Origin: Actinomadura madurae
GTDB lineage: Bacteria; Actinomycetota; Actinomycetes; Streptosporangiales; Streptosporangiaceae
Length of the DNA stretch: 64,000 nt
Assembly (NCBI RefSeq): GCF_900115095.1
Contig: NZ_FOVH01000016.1
Coordinates: forward strand, 62,001 to 126,000
Reading direction: 5' to 3'
Positions 14,516 to 23,700 of the stretch are shown piece by piece; position 1 is the first letter of the stretch, and the number at the start of each line of letters is the position of its first letter. The notes under the pieces were generated by a model. It did not search any database. It saw only the letters and a program-made list of their open reading frames with translations, and was not told the origin of the DNA. Position numbers and translations under genes: made by a program.

Positions 14516-14558
14516 CTGGGGGTCAAGGGGTCGTGGGTTCAAATCCCGCCGTCCCGAC
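14516..14558 (+). other. attR: attR: 3' part of tRNA-Pro(GGG), edge of the integrated element
   Basis: CTGGGGGTCAAGG, the T-arm GTGGGTTCAAATCCCGC and the acceptor strand GTCCCGAC match the 3' half of an actinomycete tRNA-Pro from the anticodon loop (GGG) onward. The 5' half is absent upstream, so this is not a working tRNA. pSAM2-type integrases target tRNA-Pro and duplicate this part. The full tRNA gene should therefore lie left of base 1, beside the integrase. Confidence 0.88.
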
Positions 14559-14574
14559 ACGGAAACACCAGCTC

Positions 14575-14609
14575 AGAGGCCGTTTCCTCCACTCGGAGGA
14601 CCGGCCTCT
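14575..14609 (+). terminator. Former tRNA-Pro transcription terminator
   Basis: AGAGGCCG at 14575-14582 pairs with CGGCCTCT at 14602-14609, with an inner TCCTCC/GGAGGA stem, and is followed by a T-rich stretch. It sits 16 bases after the tRNA 3' fragment and would be the original terminator of the chromosomal tRNA gene, displaced by integration. Confidence 0.72.
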
Positions 14610-14994
14610 TGATCGTTTGTTAGCCGTTCGTTAGCGAACGGCCGCCCCTCGCGGCACTCGCCCGGTTCACACGGGACCAGGAAGACCGGCATCCGCCCGC
14701 TCCGGCCCACCGGATGTTCACACGTCCCGCCGCCCGTCCGTCTGCCCCTCGGCGACCTGCGATCGATCCCGAGCCCTTCTCGATCATTGGCACGGGCCGC
14801 CCCCGCCGATCGGCACCGCGAGGTCATCTCACGGCGACCGTGCTCCTTCATGGAACCCGCCCAACTCCCCTGGGCTACTTCCGGCCCTGCCCTCGCGCCG
14901 AGCCGCCCGTTTACGCGTCGATCAGCAACGAAGCCTCGCGGCACCCTGATCCCTGGCCTGCTCACGGCGTGTGCCGACAGAGGGCCAACAACAG
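14610..14994. other. Non-coding chromosomal flank, nothing recognised
   Basis: The 385 bases right of the attachment site contain only short GC-rich frames without ribosome-binding sites or recognisable domains, and no repeat or RNA gene that I can support. Confidence 0.5.
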
Positions 14995-15023
14995 AAGCCC
15001 CGGTCCCTCGCAGGCCGGGGCTT
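14995..15023 (-). terminator. Terminator of the XRE-DUF397 unit
   Basis: AAGCCCCGG (14995-15003) and CCGGGGCTT (15015-15023) form a perfect 9-bp stem with an 11-base loop, 22 bases past the DUF397 stop. Confidence 0.75.
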
Positions 15024-15044
15024 CCTCGGTGTCATGTCCGGGCG

Positions 15045-15217
15045 TCAGCGCTTCAGAATCGCCAGGAGGCTCGCGAACTCGTCGCGGCGCAGGGTGAACT
15101 TGGCGCCGACCGGGTCTTTGTTGTCGCGGATGCCCACGCCTCGCCGAGGTCGGCCAGTTCGACGCAGTTGCCCCCGGCCTCACCGCTGCACGACGACTTG
15201 CGCCAGGTCACGTCCAT
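15045..15217 (-). pseudogene. DUF397 protein gene with a frameshift
   Basis: From the ATG at 15217 the reading gives MDVTWRKSSCSGEAGGNC and then VELADLGEA, the conserved front of DUF397. The back half (GIRDNKDPVGAKF, then TLRRDEFASLLAIL) is in another frame. The shift is at about 15138 within GAGGCGTGG; adding one G would restore GEGVGIRDN. The 173-base length is not a multiple of three. DUF397 proteins partner with XRE/DUF5753 regulators, and here the ATG overlaps the regulator's stop by 10 bases. A true mutation or a homopolymer sequencing error would both explain it. Confidence 0.8.
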
Positions 15218-15988
15218 CGCTCTTTCACAACCTCCCGCATCAGCTCGACCGACGCCTTCGGCGAAAGCGCCTCCGCCTGAAGCCTGCTGAAGATCTCGCT
15301 GACGATCGTGAGGTCTTTCGGCTCCACAGTTGTCTCGCCGCCGATACTGCTCTCGATGTACGCCACCTCGCTGCGGTCGGGCTGCGTGGCGATGGTGAAG
15401 GCGGCCCGGGCATCCCGCTGGTAGCCAATCGGAGCGATCTGAATCGTGACGTTCTCACGCTCCGACATCTCGATCAGATGCTCCAACTGCTCGCGCATGA
15501 TCTCTGGCGACCCGACCTCGCGGAGAAGAACGGACTCGTCCAGCACAACGAACACGGTGGGGGCATTCGGCTTGGTGAGGGTGCTCTGACGCCGCAGCCG
15601 GTCGAGGACGGCTTCATCGTTGCCGAGGATCACTCTCGCGTACGGCTCGGTCTGGAGGAGCCCGTAGACAATCCTGGTCTCGAACGCGCAGCGAGTCAGC
15701 GGACGCCTCGGCTCGCGGGAAGTCTGCGAAGAACTTCGGGTAGCTACTGGAACGCAGGACTTCGTCCCATTCATCGACCAGGGCGGTACCCGAGTCCAGC
15801 GCCTTGTCCAGTCGTTCGGCGAAGTCCCTGCGGCACTTGGTGCGTCCGGACTCGACCTGCGAGATGTAGCTCTGGGTGACTGCTGCCCGTGCTGCGAGTT
15901 CCGTCCGGTTGAGCCCTGCTTCTTCTCGGAGGCGCGTGACCTCTGCGCCGAAGGAGACGGTCTTCGATGTCGGTTTGCGTGCGGCCAC
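15208..15988 (-). pseudogene. XRE regulator with DUF5753 domain, frameshifted in the middle
   Basis: The GTG at 15988 (GGAGG upstream) begins an N-terminal Xre-type helix-turn-helix (GAEVTRLREEAGLNRTELAA, VTQSYISQVESGRTK). The DUF5753 part (FETRIVYGLLQTEPYARVI, then VFVVLDESVLLREVGS) continues in another frame after about 15686, and the end reaches 15208. One missing base would rejoin them into a normal protein of about 260 residues. With the DUF397 gene and the HATPase gene on the other side, this is the common actinomycete regulatory triad. Two neighbouring genes both broken suggests real loss, unless there are sequence errors. Confidence 0.8.
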
Positions 15989-16133
15989 TTCTTCGCCTCC
16001 ACGTGAGCGAGGGGAACCCACCTACCAGCGATCGTCAGCGCCACGTGTGTGCTGGGGCGCTTCGATGGTAACGCTACGCAGCGGAGTTCAGTCTGTGCGG
16101 TGAGCTACCGAAACCGTCCTGGCAGCGAAGGTC

Positions 16134-16532
16134 GTGCCGATGTCCGCAGCACCGCAAACTCCTGAAGTCCCGACGCTCGTCCTCGATTCCACCGACCAGG
16201 CACCACGCCTCGCGCGCCGGTTCCTTGCCGAACAGTTCGCCGGCTGGGGCATCACCGACGACTACACAGGCCGCCTCGTGGTCTGCGAGCTGACCACGAA
16301 CGCCTGCAAGCACGGCGAAGGCCCGATCGTCGTCCGGATCTACCTTGACCCGGACGATGGGCAACCGGTGATCGAGGTATCGGACACCGGCAAGGGACAT
16401 CCCACCGTCCAGCCCCAGAACTACGCCGCCACCTCCGGCCGTGGCCTGCAGCTCATGGCAGAGCTCGTGCACGAATGGGGAGTCAAACGCCTCGCCGGAG
16501 ACCGCAAGGTCGTCTGGGCCAAGCTGCGCTGA
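16134..16532 (+). CDS. HATPase-domain regulatory kinase (anti-sigma-like ATP-binding protein)
   Basis: The 132-residue product is a single GHKL/HATPase_c domain: N box ELTTNACKHG (about residue 61), G1 box VSDTGKGHP (about 82), and G2-like SGRGLQLMAELVHEWG. This matches the small RsbW/SpoIIAB-like proteins of actinomycetes that sit divergently from XRE-DUF397 pairs. They usually tune transcription by phosphorylating or binding a partner. It is intact although its usual partners are frameshifted. Confidence 0.87.
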   Translation: MPMSAAPQTPEVPTLVLDSTDQAPRLARRFLAEQFAGWGITDDYTGRLVVCELTTNACKHGEGPIVVRIYLDPDDGQPVIEVSDTGKGHPTVQPQNYAATSGRGLQLMAELVHEWGVKRLAGDRKVVWAKLR

Positions 16533-16585
16533 CCATGCGAGATGGAAGACACAAAGCACTGGGACCACGCTCCGGTGAGGAGACG

Positions 16586-16780
16586 ATGCGAGTCACGTTG
16601 CTGCTACTCCAGTACCTCTTCCCGGAATGGTCGATCACGCTGGATCGAGAAGGGATCTGGAGGGCGACGGGGCGCATCCTGATCTCTGCGTCCGACCTGG
16701 ACGGATTTCTGGACCTGCTCCACACCGCCGACCCAGAAGCCTGCGAGCGCGCCATCCTCCAGCTCCGAGAGCCCGGATGA
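16586..16780 (+). CDS. Hypothetical 64-residue protein
   Basis: The ATG at 16586 is preceded by GAGGAGA. The product (MRVTLLLLQYLFPEWSI start, GRILISASDLDGFLDLL middle) has no signal or membrane helix beyond a weakly hydrophobic start and no recognised domain. It follows the HATPase gene by 53 bases in the same direction and is probably co-transcribed. Confidence 0.6.
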   Translation: MRVTLLLLQYLFPEWSITLDREGIWRATGRILISASDLDGFLDLLHTADPEACERAILQLREPG

Positions 16781-16846
16781 GCGATCGGCGAGAAGCGGCC
16801 CCTCCCGAGGTGAGGCTGGCAGGCGTCGCGCTGAAGAGCCGTTTGA

Positions 16847-17164
16847 TCACGAACGTCGTCGACCGGGGCGGACTGGGCCCGTAGGAGCCGACGGCGCCGG
16901 TCTGCTCGGTGCATTCTGCGGCAGCGGAGCCCACGCATTCGGGAAAGCGGCCATGGCCAGGCGCGCTTGCGCGCTCGGACCGGCCGACGAGGGTGCGGGG
17001 GCATGGCCTGCTGGTCGTGCTTGTCGCGTATGCGCGGCGGCCCTACGAGCAGCGTCGGCCTGGGCGTGACGCTCCTGAAGGTGGCGCAGCTGAGCGATGG
17101 TGTCGAGCAGGGTGATGAAGTTGGCGACGAGCAGCATCACCGACACCACCGTTCGGTCCTTCAC
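16847..17164 (-). CDS. Small protein downstream of the relaxase
   Basis: The 105-residue product has a hydrophobic start (VVSVMLLVANFITLLDTIAQL), a short coiled-coil-like stretch (LRHLQERHAQADAARRAAAH) and a proline/alanine-rich disordered end. The GTG start overlaps the relaxase stop (GTGA at 17161-17164), so it belongs to the mobilisation operon. Proteins of this kind often follow actinobacterial relaxases; a membrane-linked accessory role is possible but unknown. Confidence 0.6.
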   Translation of the reverse strand: MKDRTVVSVMLLVANFITLLDTIAQLRHLQERHAQADAARRAAAHTRQARPAGHAPAPSSAGPSAQARLAMAAFPNAWAPLPQNAPSRPAPSAPTGPVRPGRRRS

Positions 17165-18632
17165 TGTGCCGCTGAGGCGTTGCCCGCCGGAGTCAGAGCG
17201 GGGACGCGACCGTGGGGTGCGCGGGCCGCGCGGTCGTAGGCATCGGCGGCGCGGTGGAGGTGCCGGTTGCCGGTGGCTCGGGCTGCGACGTGGAGGGCAT
17301 CAGAGGCCGCCCAGCAGGCGTCCTGTGCAGCATCTGGATTGGTGACAAGGTGCCGCCGGATCTCGGCGGTGGCGAAGGCGGCGGCGCGGGATGCGTCGTC
17401 CTAGAACGCCTGGCGCTCCTCCGGCGTCAACTCACCGTGGTCGGCGGTCGGCTCACGGTGCGCGAGAGGCGTGGCCCAGCGCTGGCGGAGACGGGACAGT
17501 GACAGGTCATCGGCGAGACGGCTGCCGGGATACCACGTAGGCTCTTCGCCATCGTGTTCTGGGGCGAAAGCGATGGCGTAGCCGGTGATCTGCCCGTGAA
17601 CGATCTGGCTGTAGCGCAGCTTGACCAGAAGCTCCTCGCCCCGGAGCCGGTCGAGGAACTCGTTGGTTGTCGCCGACTCGTCCGCCGCGCGGCGGACGGC
17701 CGTCCGCAGCACAGCCCGTCTCGTCCGCTCGGACAGATGCCGCCCATCCAGCGGGCGGAACGGGGACGACGCGCGGACGGACCCGTCCGCGCCCGTCCAC
17801 CGGCGGCGAAGCTGGGCAGAGTGAGGTCGGCAGCGAACTTCCCGCCGCCGTACCAAACGGGACGTCCATCGCCGTTCAGATCGTCGGAGAGGGCGACGGC
17901 GTAGCCGGTCATCTCGCCGACCGTCCGCTCGCTGAAACGCTGACGGACCAGGACACCCTCGTCACGCAGCCGCCGGAAGAACTCCGCTTCGCTGCTCGCT
18001 CCGGCCGCCGCCGTCTGAACTGCGCGTCGCAGAAGCGCGGGACGGTAGCGGCCGGCCGTGGCGGGCGGCTTTCTCGATCTCGCCCCGGCTCGCCCGGTCG
18101 AGCCGCCGTCCGGTCCGCCGGAGCAGTCCGCCGCAACCCGTACCGCTGCTCGACCGCGCGGCAAGCGTCCCGGACACGGTAACCGTCGTTCCACACATCG
18201 GGCCGCCCGCCGTCCTGGCGCGCCAAGGTCGCCACGATGTGGACATGGTCGGCGGCATGCCGGACGGCCACCCACCGGACCGCGCCGAGATCCCCGTCCG
18301 GAGCGAGCCCGACCCGGTCCACCACTTTAGGGAGCGATCCGGGCCCACTGCTGATCGGACATGACCGGGTCATCGGGCGCCGCCCGCAACGGAAGATGCC
18401 ACACCGGCTGCCGATAGTTCCGCTCCCCCAGCAGCGCCAACGGCTGCGTGAGCAGCGCGTCCAAACGCCGAAAATCCCGGCTCCCATCCGCCCGCACCCC
18501 CGGCTCCAACTCCGGCGCGCTCCGGAAACCCGCCACCACATGCGGATCGCGATGCTCCTCGTGCCAACCGGGACCGTACAGGTAGCGCAGCAGCCCCATG
18601 ACACGCTTTCCGCGACGGATCTTCCCGATCAA
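17161..18632 (-). pseudogene. MOB relaxase gene, broken by several frameshifts and a nonsense codon
   Basis: The start at 18632 gives MIGKIRRGKRVMGLLRYLYG, the signature of actinobacterial relaxases. In the next frame, at about 18270-18215, comes the metal-binding motif HAADHVHIVATL and then NDGYRVRDACRAVEQRYG. Two homologous modules follow (EFFRRLRDEGVLVRQRFS with GEMTGYAVAL; EFLDRLRGEELLVKLRYS with GQITGYAIAF), then a helical end (WAASDALHVAA) reaching 17161. At least four frame changes are needed (about 18330, 18130, 18060 and 17820). An in-frame TAG at 17401 replaces an expected tryptophan codon (ERQAF-stop-DDAS). It would have nicked oriT for mobilisation; it now looks dead. Confidence 0.82.
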
Positions 18633-18650
18633 CCACGGCCCCCGGCCCGG

Positions 18651-19136
18651 TCAAGGGAGCCGATGCCGCAACTCCTGAGCCAGCTCATCAAGTCGGTCAA
18701 TGCTGCGCGCCGCCGCCTGCGCGTACCACCGAAGCTGCTCGACCATCTCACCGGAATTCAACGCCGCAACAGCCTGATTGAGATTCACGCCGACCCGCTG
18801 CACCTGCCCGGCAGCGAACAACACCGCCGCCATCGCCTCCCGCACCACGCCGTACTCCGCAACCACTCGCCCCTGCGCCGCCGCCAAACTCGCCTGCGCA
18901 GCAAACGCCCCCAACGCCAACCCCTCGTTCGCCGCCGCAGCCGCCAAAACCGCATACTCCTGCTCGGACAGCGCGATCCTCACCGACCGACTCCGCTGCG
19001 GCGACCGAACCGAACGACGCCTCCGCGGCGCCCTCGAACCCGACACGGACTTGCCGCTCTCGACCGTATGCCTCACCCCCTCGGGGATTGCGCCCGATCC
19101 CCTCTGCCCTGGCTGGACCGCGCCCGGTCCAGCCAC
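18651..19136 (-). CDS. mobC: MobC-family relaxosome accessory protein
   Basis: The product is up to 161 residues. The N-terminus is disordered and arginine-rich (RRRRSVRSPQRSRSVRI), followed by a ribbon-helix-helix-like ALSEQEYAVLAAAAANEG and the MobC hallmark QVQRVGVNLNQAVAALN. MobC binds oriT and helps the relaxase open the strands. The true start is uncertain: the GTG at 19136 would put the inverted repeat at 19111-19134 inside the gene, so a GTG near 19076 may be used instead. It is intact although the relaxase 18 bases downstream is not. Confidence 0.8.
   Translation of the reverse strand: MAGPGAVQPGQRGSGAIPEGVRHTVESGKSVSGSRAPRRRRSVRSPQRSRSVRIALSEQEYAVLAAAAANEGLALGAFAAQASLAAAQGRVVAEYGVVREAMAAVLFAAGQVQRVGVNLNQAVAALNSGEMVEQLRWYAQAAARSIDRLDELAQELRHRLP
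19111..19134. other. oriT?: Candidate oriT inverted repeat
   Basis: GGCTGGACCG and CGGTCCAGCC are perfect 10-bp arms around CGCC. The repeat lies at the very start of, or just before, mobC, where mobilisable elements normally keep oriT. No nick-site consensus can be assigned by eye. Confidence 0.45.
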
Positions 19137-19559
19137 ACAAATGAACGTTGCCTATTACTTGCTCTGCCGTCTCGCTCGAACCGCCGCCGCCCAGCCGCCA
19201 ACCGCGCGGTGCTCAAAACAGAGCAGTTGCTCACGTCAGGCGGTCCTGCCTACGCACCTCACTAGCTACCTCAACCAAAGGCTATACAGTTGGCGAACAG
19301 CATCTGAAGTTGCTCACAGCTCATACTGGACGAGCCGCAAGTCGACTACCAGCTTGGCGACCGGCGCGCCGCGGCTTCGCCGCCACCCCACCTCGGTGAA
19401 TGTTGGTGGTCACCGCACCAGATGTCTCAGCTCCCGCCGGATGTCCAGCCACAGGGGAACTTGCAGAGCTACGTGGAGGGCGGAAGGTGGCGCGGCATTC
19501 GACTGCCCTAAGGAGGAAGCTGAACGCTTGCGTGCCCAGGTCAACGCGGTCCGCATACT
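19137..19559. other. Non-coding gap before the transposase remnants, nothing recognised
   Basis: The bases between the mobC start and the transposase fragments hold only short, weak frames. Composition varies along it, consistent with insertion scars, but no complete gene or repeat is evident. Confidence 0.45.
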
Positions 19560-20251
19560 GCTTGAAGATCCCGGCGGTCTTAGGGGGCAACGAGGCCGAG
19601 CCCGCCGGCGAGTCTGATCGCGAGCCGGTCGTCGGTGACGAACGCACGACCTGTCGGCGGCGTTCGGCTTCGGTACCGCGACCGCGCACCGCTACGTCAC
19701 CGAGGCGATCGAACTGCTCCCCGACCTGGCACCTGACCTACGGCAAGCCATGCGAATCACCCAGGGCAAGGCGTACTTCATCCCGGACGGCACGCTGGTG
19801 GCCACCAACCGACTGTCGGGCGCTAACCACCAGCTCCACCACTCGGGTAAACATCACCGCCATGGCGCCAACGTCCAGTGCCCCATCGCCTAGCATGGCG
19901 AGCTAATCTGGCGTCGCCGGCCGCACTGGAGTCCATTCATGATCTGACCGCCGCCCGCGAGCACGGCATCATCGAGGCTGCGACGGCCCGGGCGATCGCT
20001 GCTATGCCGACAAGGGGTATGTCGGAGCGGGCGGCGCGGTCGGTACTCCCTACAAGCGCGAGAAGCATCGCAAGCTGGGGAAACGCAAGAAATCGTTCAA
20101 CCGGCACCACGCCAAGGTCTGCGCCCTGAGTGAGCGAAGTACCGCTGCGCTCCAAGGGATGGCACACCCTGCGCAAGGCACGCTGCCCACCCAGCCGCCT
20201 ATCCGCCATCCTGCAGCCCATCCGCACCGTCCATCACCAGGACCGATGAGG
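19560..20251 (+). pseudogene. DDE_4-type (IS5-like) transposase, decayed
   Basis: Three frames together give a transposase: a helix-turn-helix AAFGFGTATAHRYVTEAIEL, the first catalytic stretch KAYFIPDGTLVATNRL with SGKHHRHGANVQ, then LESIHDLTAAREHGIIEA, ADKGYVGAGG with KREKHRKLGKRKKSFNRH, and the end GWHTLRKARCPPSRLSAI. Stops and frame changes occur at about 19890, 20000 and 20140. It lies directly left of the STAND locus, and another DDE_4 fragment lies to its right, marking this stretch as a transposition-prone site. Confidence 0.78.
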
Positions 20252-20373
20252 ATGGGATCAGCCCAGAAAAGCGTTGTCCTCTAATTTTCAGAAGGCGGCA
20301 ACAAACTTCCCTCGACACCACTAAGCTTCGGCTGCAATAGACCGCATCCCTCACAGTAAGCATTCCAAAAGAA

Positions 20374-20775
20374 GTGATGATCTTGCTCAGTAGGCTTCGA
20401 ACTCACCTCCACCCAGCTTCAACAGCTGCATCCGTGTCACTCGCCGCCACGGTAGCCGTAGTCGTCAACATTTGGACCAATAACTGGAAACCGTCTACCG
20501 GAATCGGACTTGCCGCCTTAATCGTTTGCCAGGTCACTCTTGAGTGCTTTCGCGAAAGAACAACCATCGATCGAGAGTCCCCACCCAGGCGAAAGTTGGC
20601 GATCAACCAGCGCCTAGGCAAGGTTCGAGACGGTGATGTAATTGGAGTTCGCCGATTTCGACTGAGTGGCGACGTCGAGGTGCGGCAACATATCAACCAG
20701 GTCGAAAATTCACGGGTAGTTGGAATCGAAGAGGTCAGTGGTGAAGAGACTTACCAACCACGGCATACCACCTGA
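20374..20775 (+). CDS. Small two-helix membrane protein, partner candidate of the STAND ATPase
   Basis: The 133-residue product has two transmembrane helices (about residues 18-34, AASVSLAATVAVVVNIW, and 43-58, GIGLAALIVCQVTLECF) and a soluble C-terminal part of 75 residues with alternating charge (KVRDGDVIGVRRFRLSGDVEV). Its 3' end overlaps the STAND gene by 35 bases in a different frame, so the two are almost certainly made together. A membrane protein ahead of a STAND sensor could be the effector (membrane disruption) or an anchor; that is inference. No family is recognised. Start is ATG 20374 or 20377. Confidence 0.7.
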   Translation: MMILLSRLRTHLHPASTAASVSLAATVAVVVNIWTNNWKPSTGIGLAALIVCQVTLECFRERTTIDRESPPRRKLAINQRLGKVRDGDVIGVRRFRLSGDVEVRQHINQVENSRVVGIEEVSGEETYQPRHTT

Positions 20776-23700
20776 GTTGCTCGAGAAGCCACACCTGTTC
20801 GTCGAGCCGAGAGCGGCTCTCGAACGCGTCGCCGACTGGCATAGCCACAGCACAGACCCCTTCCTTGTTGTGGTGTCCGAACCAGGGGTCGGCAAATCCT
20901 CATTTGCCTCTCGCCTTGCGCAGATCTCCTCGGGCACTGCGCCCGCTGTTAAGGAACTTAATTCGAATTGGCTACACGCATGGCACTTCTGTCAGGCTAG
21001 CCACTTCCAATCACTCGAGCCCCGAGCAGTCCTCGGACATTTGGCCACCCAACTCTGCTGGACCGTGCCAGGCTATGCCGAGAAGGTGGTGAGATCGGAA
21101 GCCGACGCCAACATCAGGATCAATATAAATTTCTCAAAAAAGGTATACAACTCAAACGTTGCGGGGATAGCCGATCTCACCCTTCCCGCCACCAATCCTC
21201 GGAAGCTACTCCACGACTTTATCAGGGAGCCACTCTCCCAGTTCGACCATGACGTGATCATCTTGGTGGACGGTGTGGACGAGAGCGATGAGCAAATCGG
21301 TGACCCGGCAACTTTGGCGTGGCTGCTGTCAACGATCCAGCACGACCCCATACCGCAACTACGTCTTCTGCTCACCACGCGCGGCGGCACGACGGCTAGG
21401 AGGTTCTCCGCCGACTACCACCTGAACCTCGGGAAACTCCGACCAAGTGGCACCGACGACGTACACACCTACACCCTGCGGCGACTAAGAGACACGCACA
21501 TCAAGGACCCTCACTCGCTGGCACTCAAGATCAGCAGGGCAGCGAACGGCAACTTCTTGTACGCCGCGCAGGCAGTCCATCAGTTCCTGGCGGATCCGGC
21601 CAACGAAGAACTTGCGCTACCCGAAGGATTGGCTGCGCTTTACGAGAAGTTCTTGTCACGTCGTGTGACTGCGGACGCCAAGAAATGGCACGAATCAATC
21701 TGCCCACTGCTGGCACTACTCACGCAGAGCCGTGGTGACGGATTCACACGTAACCAACTGGCCAGAATCTCAGGCATGGACCTATCAACCATAGATAGCG
21801 CCCTGGAGTGTTGTTCACCCTATCTACATGGCAGTTTTCCGGATGGTCCGTTCATGCCGCATCATGAATCGTTGCGCGATTATCTCCGCTCGACCACGCG
21901 GTACGGCATTCATTCACGAGAAGCGACTCATCGCATCATCGATACCTTTCGGACCGACGTAACGGATTCACATGCCACGGTTCACCTACTGGGGTATCTG
22001 ACCGACCATCATCGACTCGTGAAGGACACGAATGCCGATTCCAGTCTGCGGGCGATAGAGAACACGCTGACCGATCCTGATTACCTCCAGGCTCGCCTCA
22101 GTACAACCGGGATCGACTCACTGCTGGCCGAGATCGGCAGGCTCCGTAACAATATCGTCGACAGTGACATGATCGAAACGATTCACAACGTACTCATCCG
22201 GCAGGCACCCACCCTCCGGCAGTGGGAGCCGGCTGATTACCCCACCCTCGCCTTGCAGCAGATTCGCTACGATTGCTCATTTGCAGGTGTCGCTGACTTA
22301 GTCACTACAAACCCCGAAAAGGACATCTCCCCCCTTAGGGTCGAGTGGAGTTCCGGTTCTGGAGGCGCTTGGCCGTTAGCAAATACCCTCGAGTTGGGTG
22401 AGCGCGGTGCGGCAACAGTTGCCGTGTCTCCAGACGGCAAGTCGGTAGCTGCCGGCGGGTTTTCCGACCATATCTGCGTCTACGAGATGGATACGGGGGC
22501 AGTTCTCCGCACCTTCCCAACCACTGAATCAATCTTTGCAGTAAAATTCAGCAATGACGGTCAAAAAATCTTTGCTCAAGGCCCTGGGAAAGGAGTCAGC
22601 TCATGGGATCTAATCACCGGAGAAGTACGGGAATTGAGTCACGAAGAGGTCGAATTCTTCGCGCGCGCCGAAAAGCCAACGTTGCCTGCGTACATCGACG
22701 TTGCCCAGGTGCGTGAGGACCTCTGTGCTGCCGTTACCCCCGACGGGCATTATGCCGCCGTTCACTCGATCAACTCACGGCGTCAGTTCATCGCCATCTG
22801 GGACCTGTGGCGTCGCGAGGTCATCGGCGTGCATTTCGACCCTTATGTCGTTGCGCTGGCGATCACGCCCGACGGTAGGCGGGTTGTCGTGGCATCCATT
22901 GGAGGTGATCCCTACGTCCTCTCCGCCCCACCTCGCACGGCTCGGACACCAAGGGACGGTCACCAGAATGCCGTAAGGGCGGTCGGGCTCAATGGAACCC
23001 GGGGGGTTACCGTCGACGAAGACGGCGGTCTCAAAGTATGGAAGATTTCGAGCGGATGCGCGGATTCCATCGCGAACGCTCCGCGTGGCGTCGAAGCGAT
23101 CAACCTTCCCCCCGACAGCAAATACTGTTTTATCGGAACAGTCGAATGCAATATCGAGATTTTTGACCTGGACTTTCAAGTCGAAGTACGCAAGCTAGCC
23201 AGATTTGGCGTTCCCGTCGATGATAAGTGGGAATCGCGTGACGGTGTCGGCGATCCCAATCTCCCCCCTGTCGGCTTCGAAAAGCCATACCCATCCAAGA
23301 GGCCCATCTGGCTACACATTGATGCCGACAGGCATTCCAGCGTCACCGCGGTAGACGTAACGCCCGATGGGCGACTCGCCGTCACCGGTACCACCGCCGG
23401 CGTCATTCGGATCTGGGATATCGACACCGGAGACCTGGTCCGCGAGCTCGCAAGGGACGGCTGCTACGTCAAAGCCGTGAGATTCACCCCAGACGGACAC
23501 CACATTGTCATCGTTGCCCAGGTCAGCGGCCTCTACGTTCCCGAATGGGCAGCTGTTGACGTGTGGCAAATCTCCTCCGGGGAGGTCGTCAGGCGGATCT
23601 GGCCGAGGGCAGATAGCCCCACATATGAGATCACTGGCGACATATCAGCAGCGATCACGCGGGACGGCCGATATCTCGCCACAGCATCGACAGGCGGAAC

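Noticed and set aside
14516..14558. A complete tRNA-Pro gene
   Set aside because: The D-arm and 5' acceptor strand are absent upstream; only the 3' half duplicated by integration is present.
14573..14965. A possible 130-residue gene on the minus strand right of attR
   Set aside because: No domain or ribosome-binding site, and it overlaps the terminator of the former tRNA gene.
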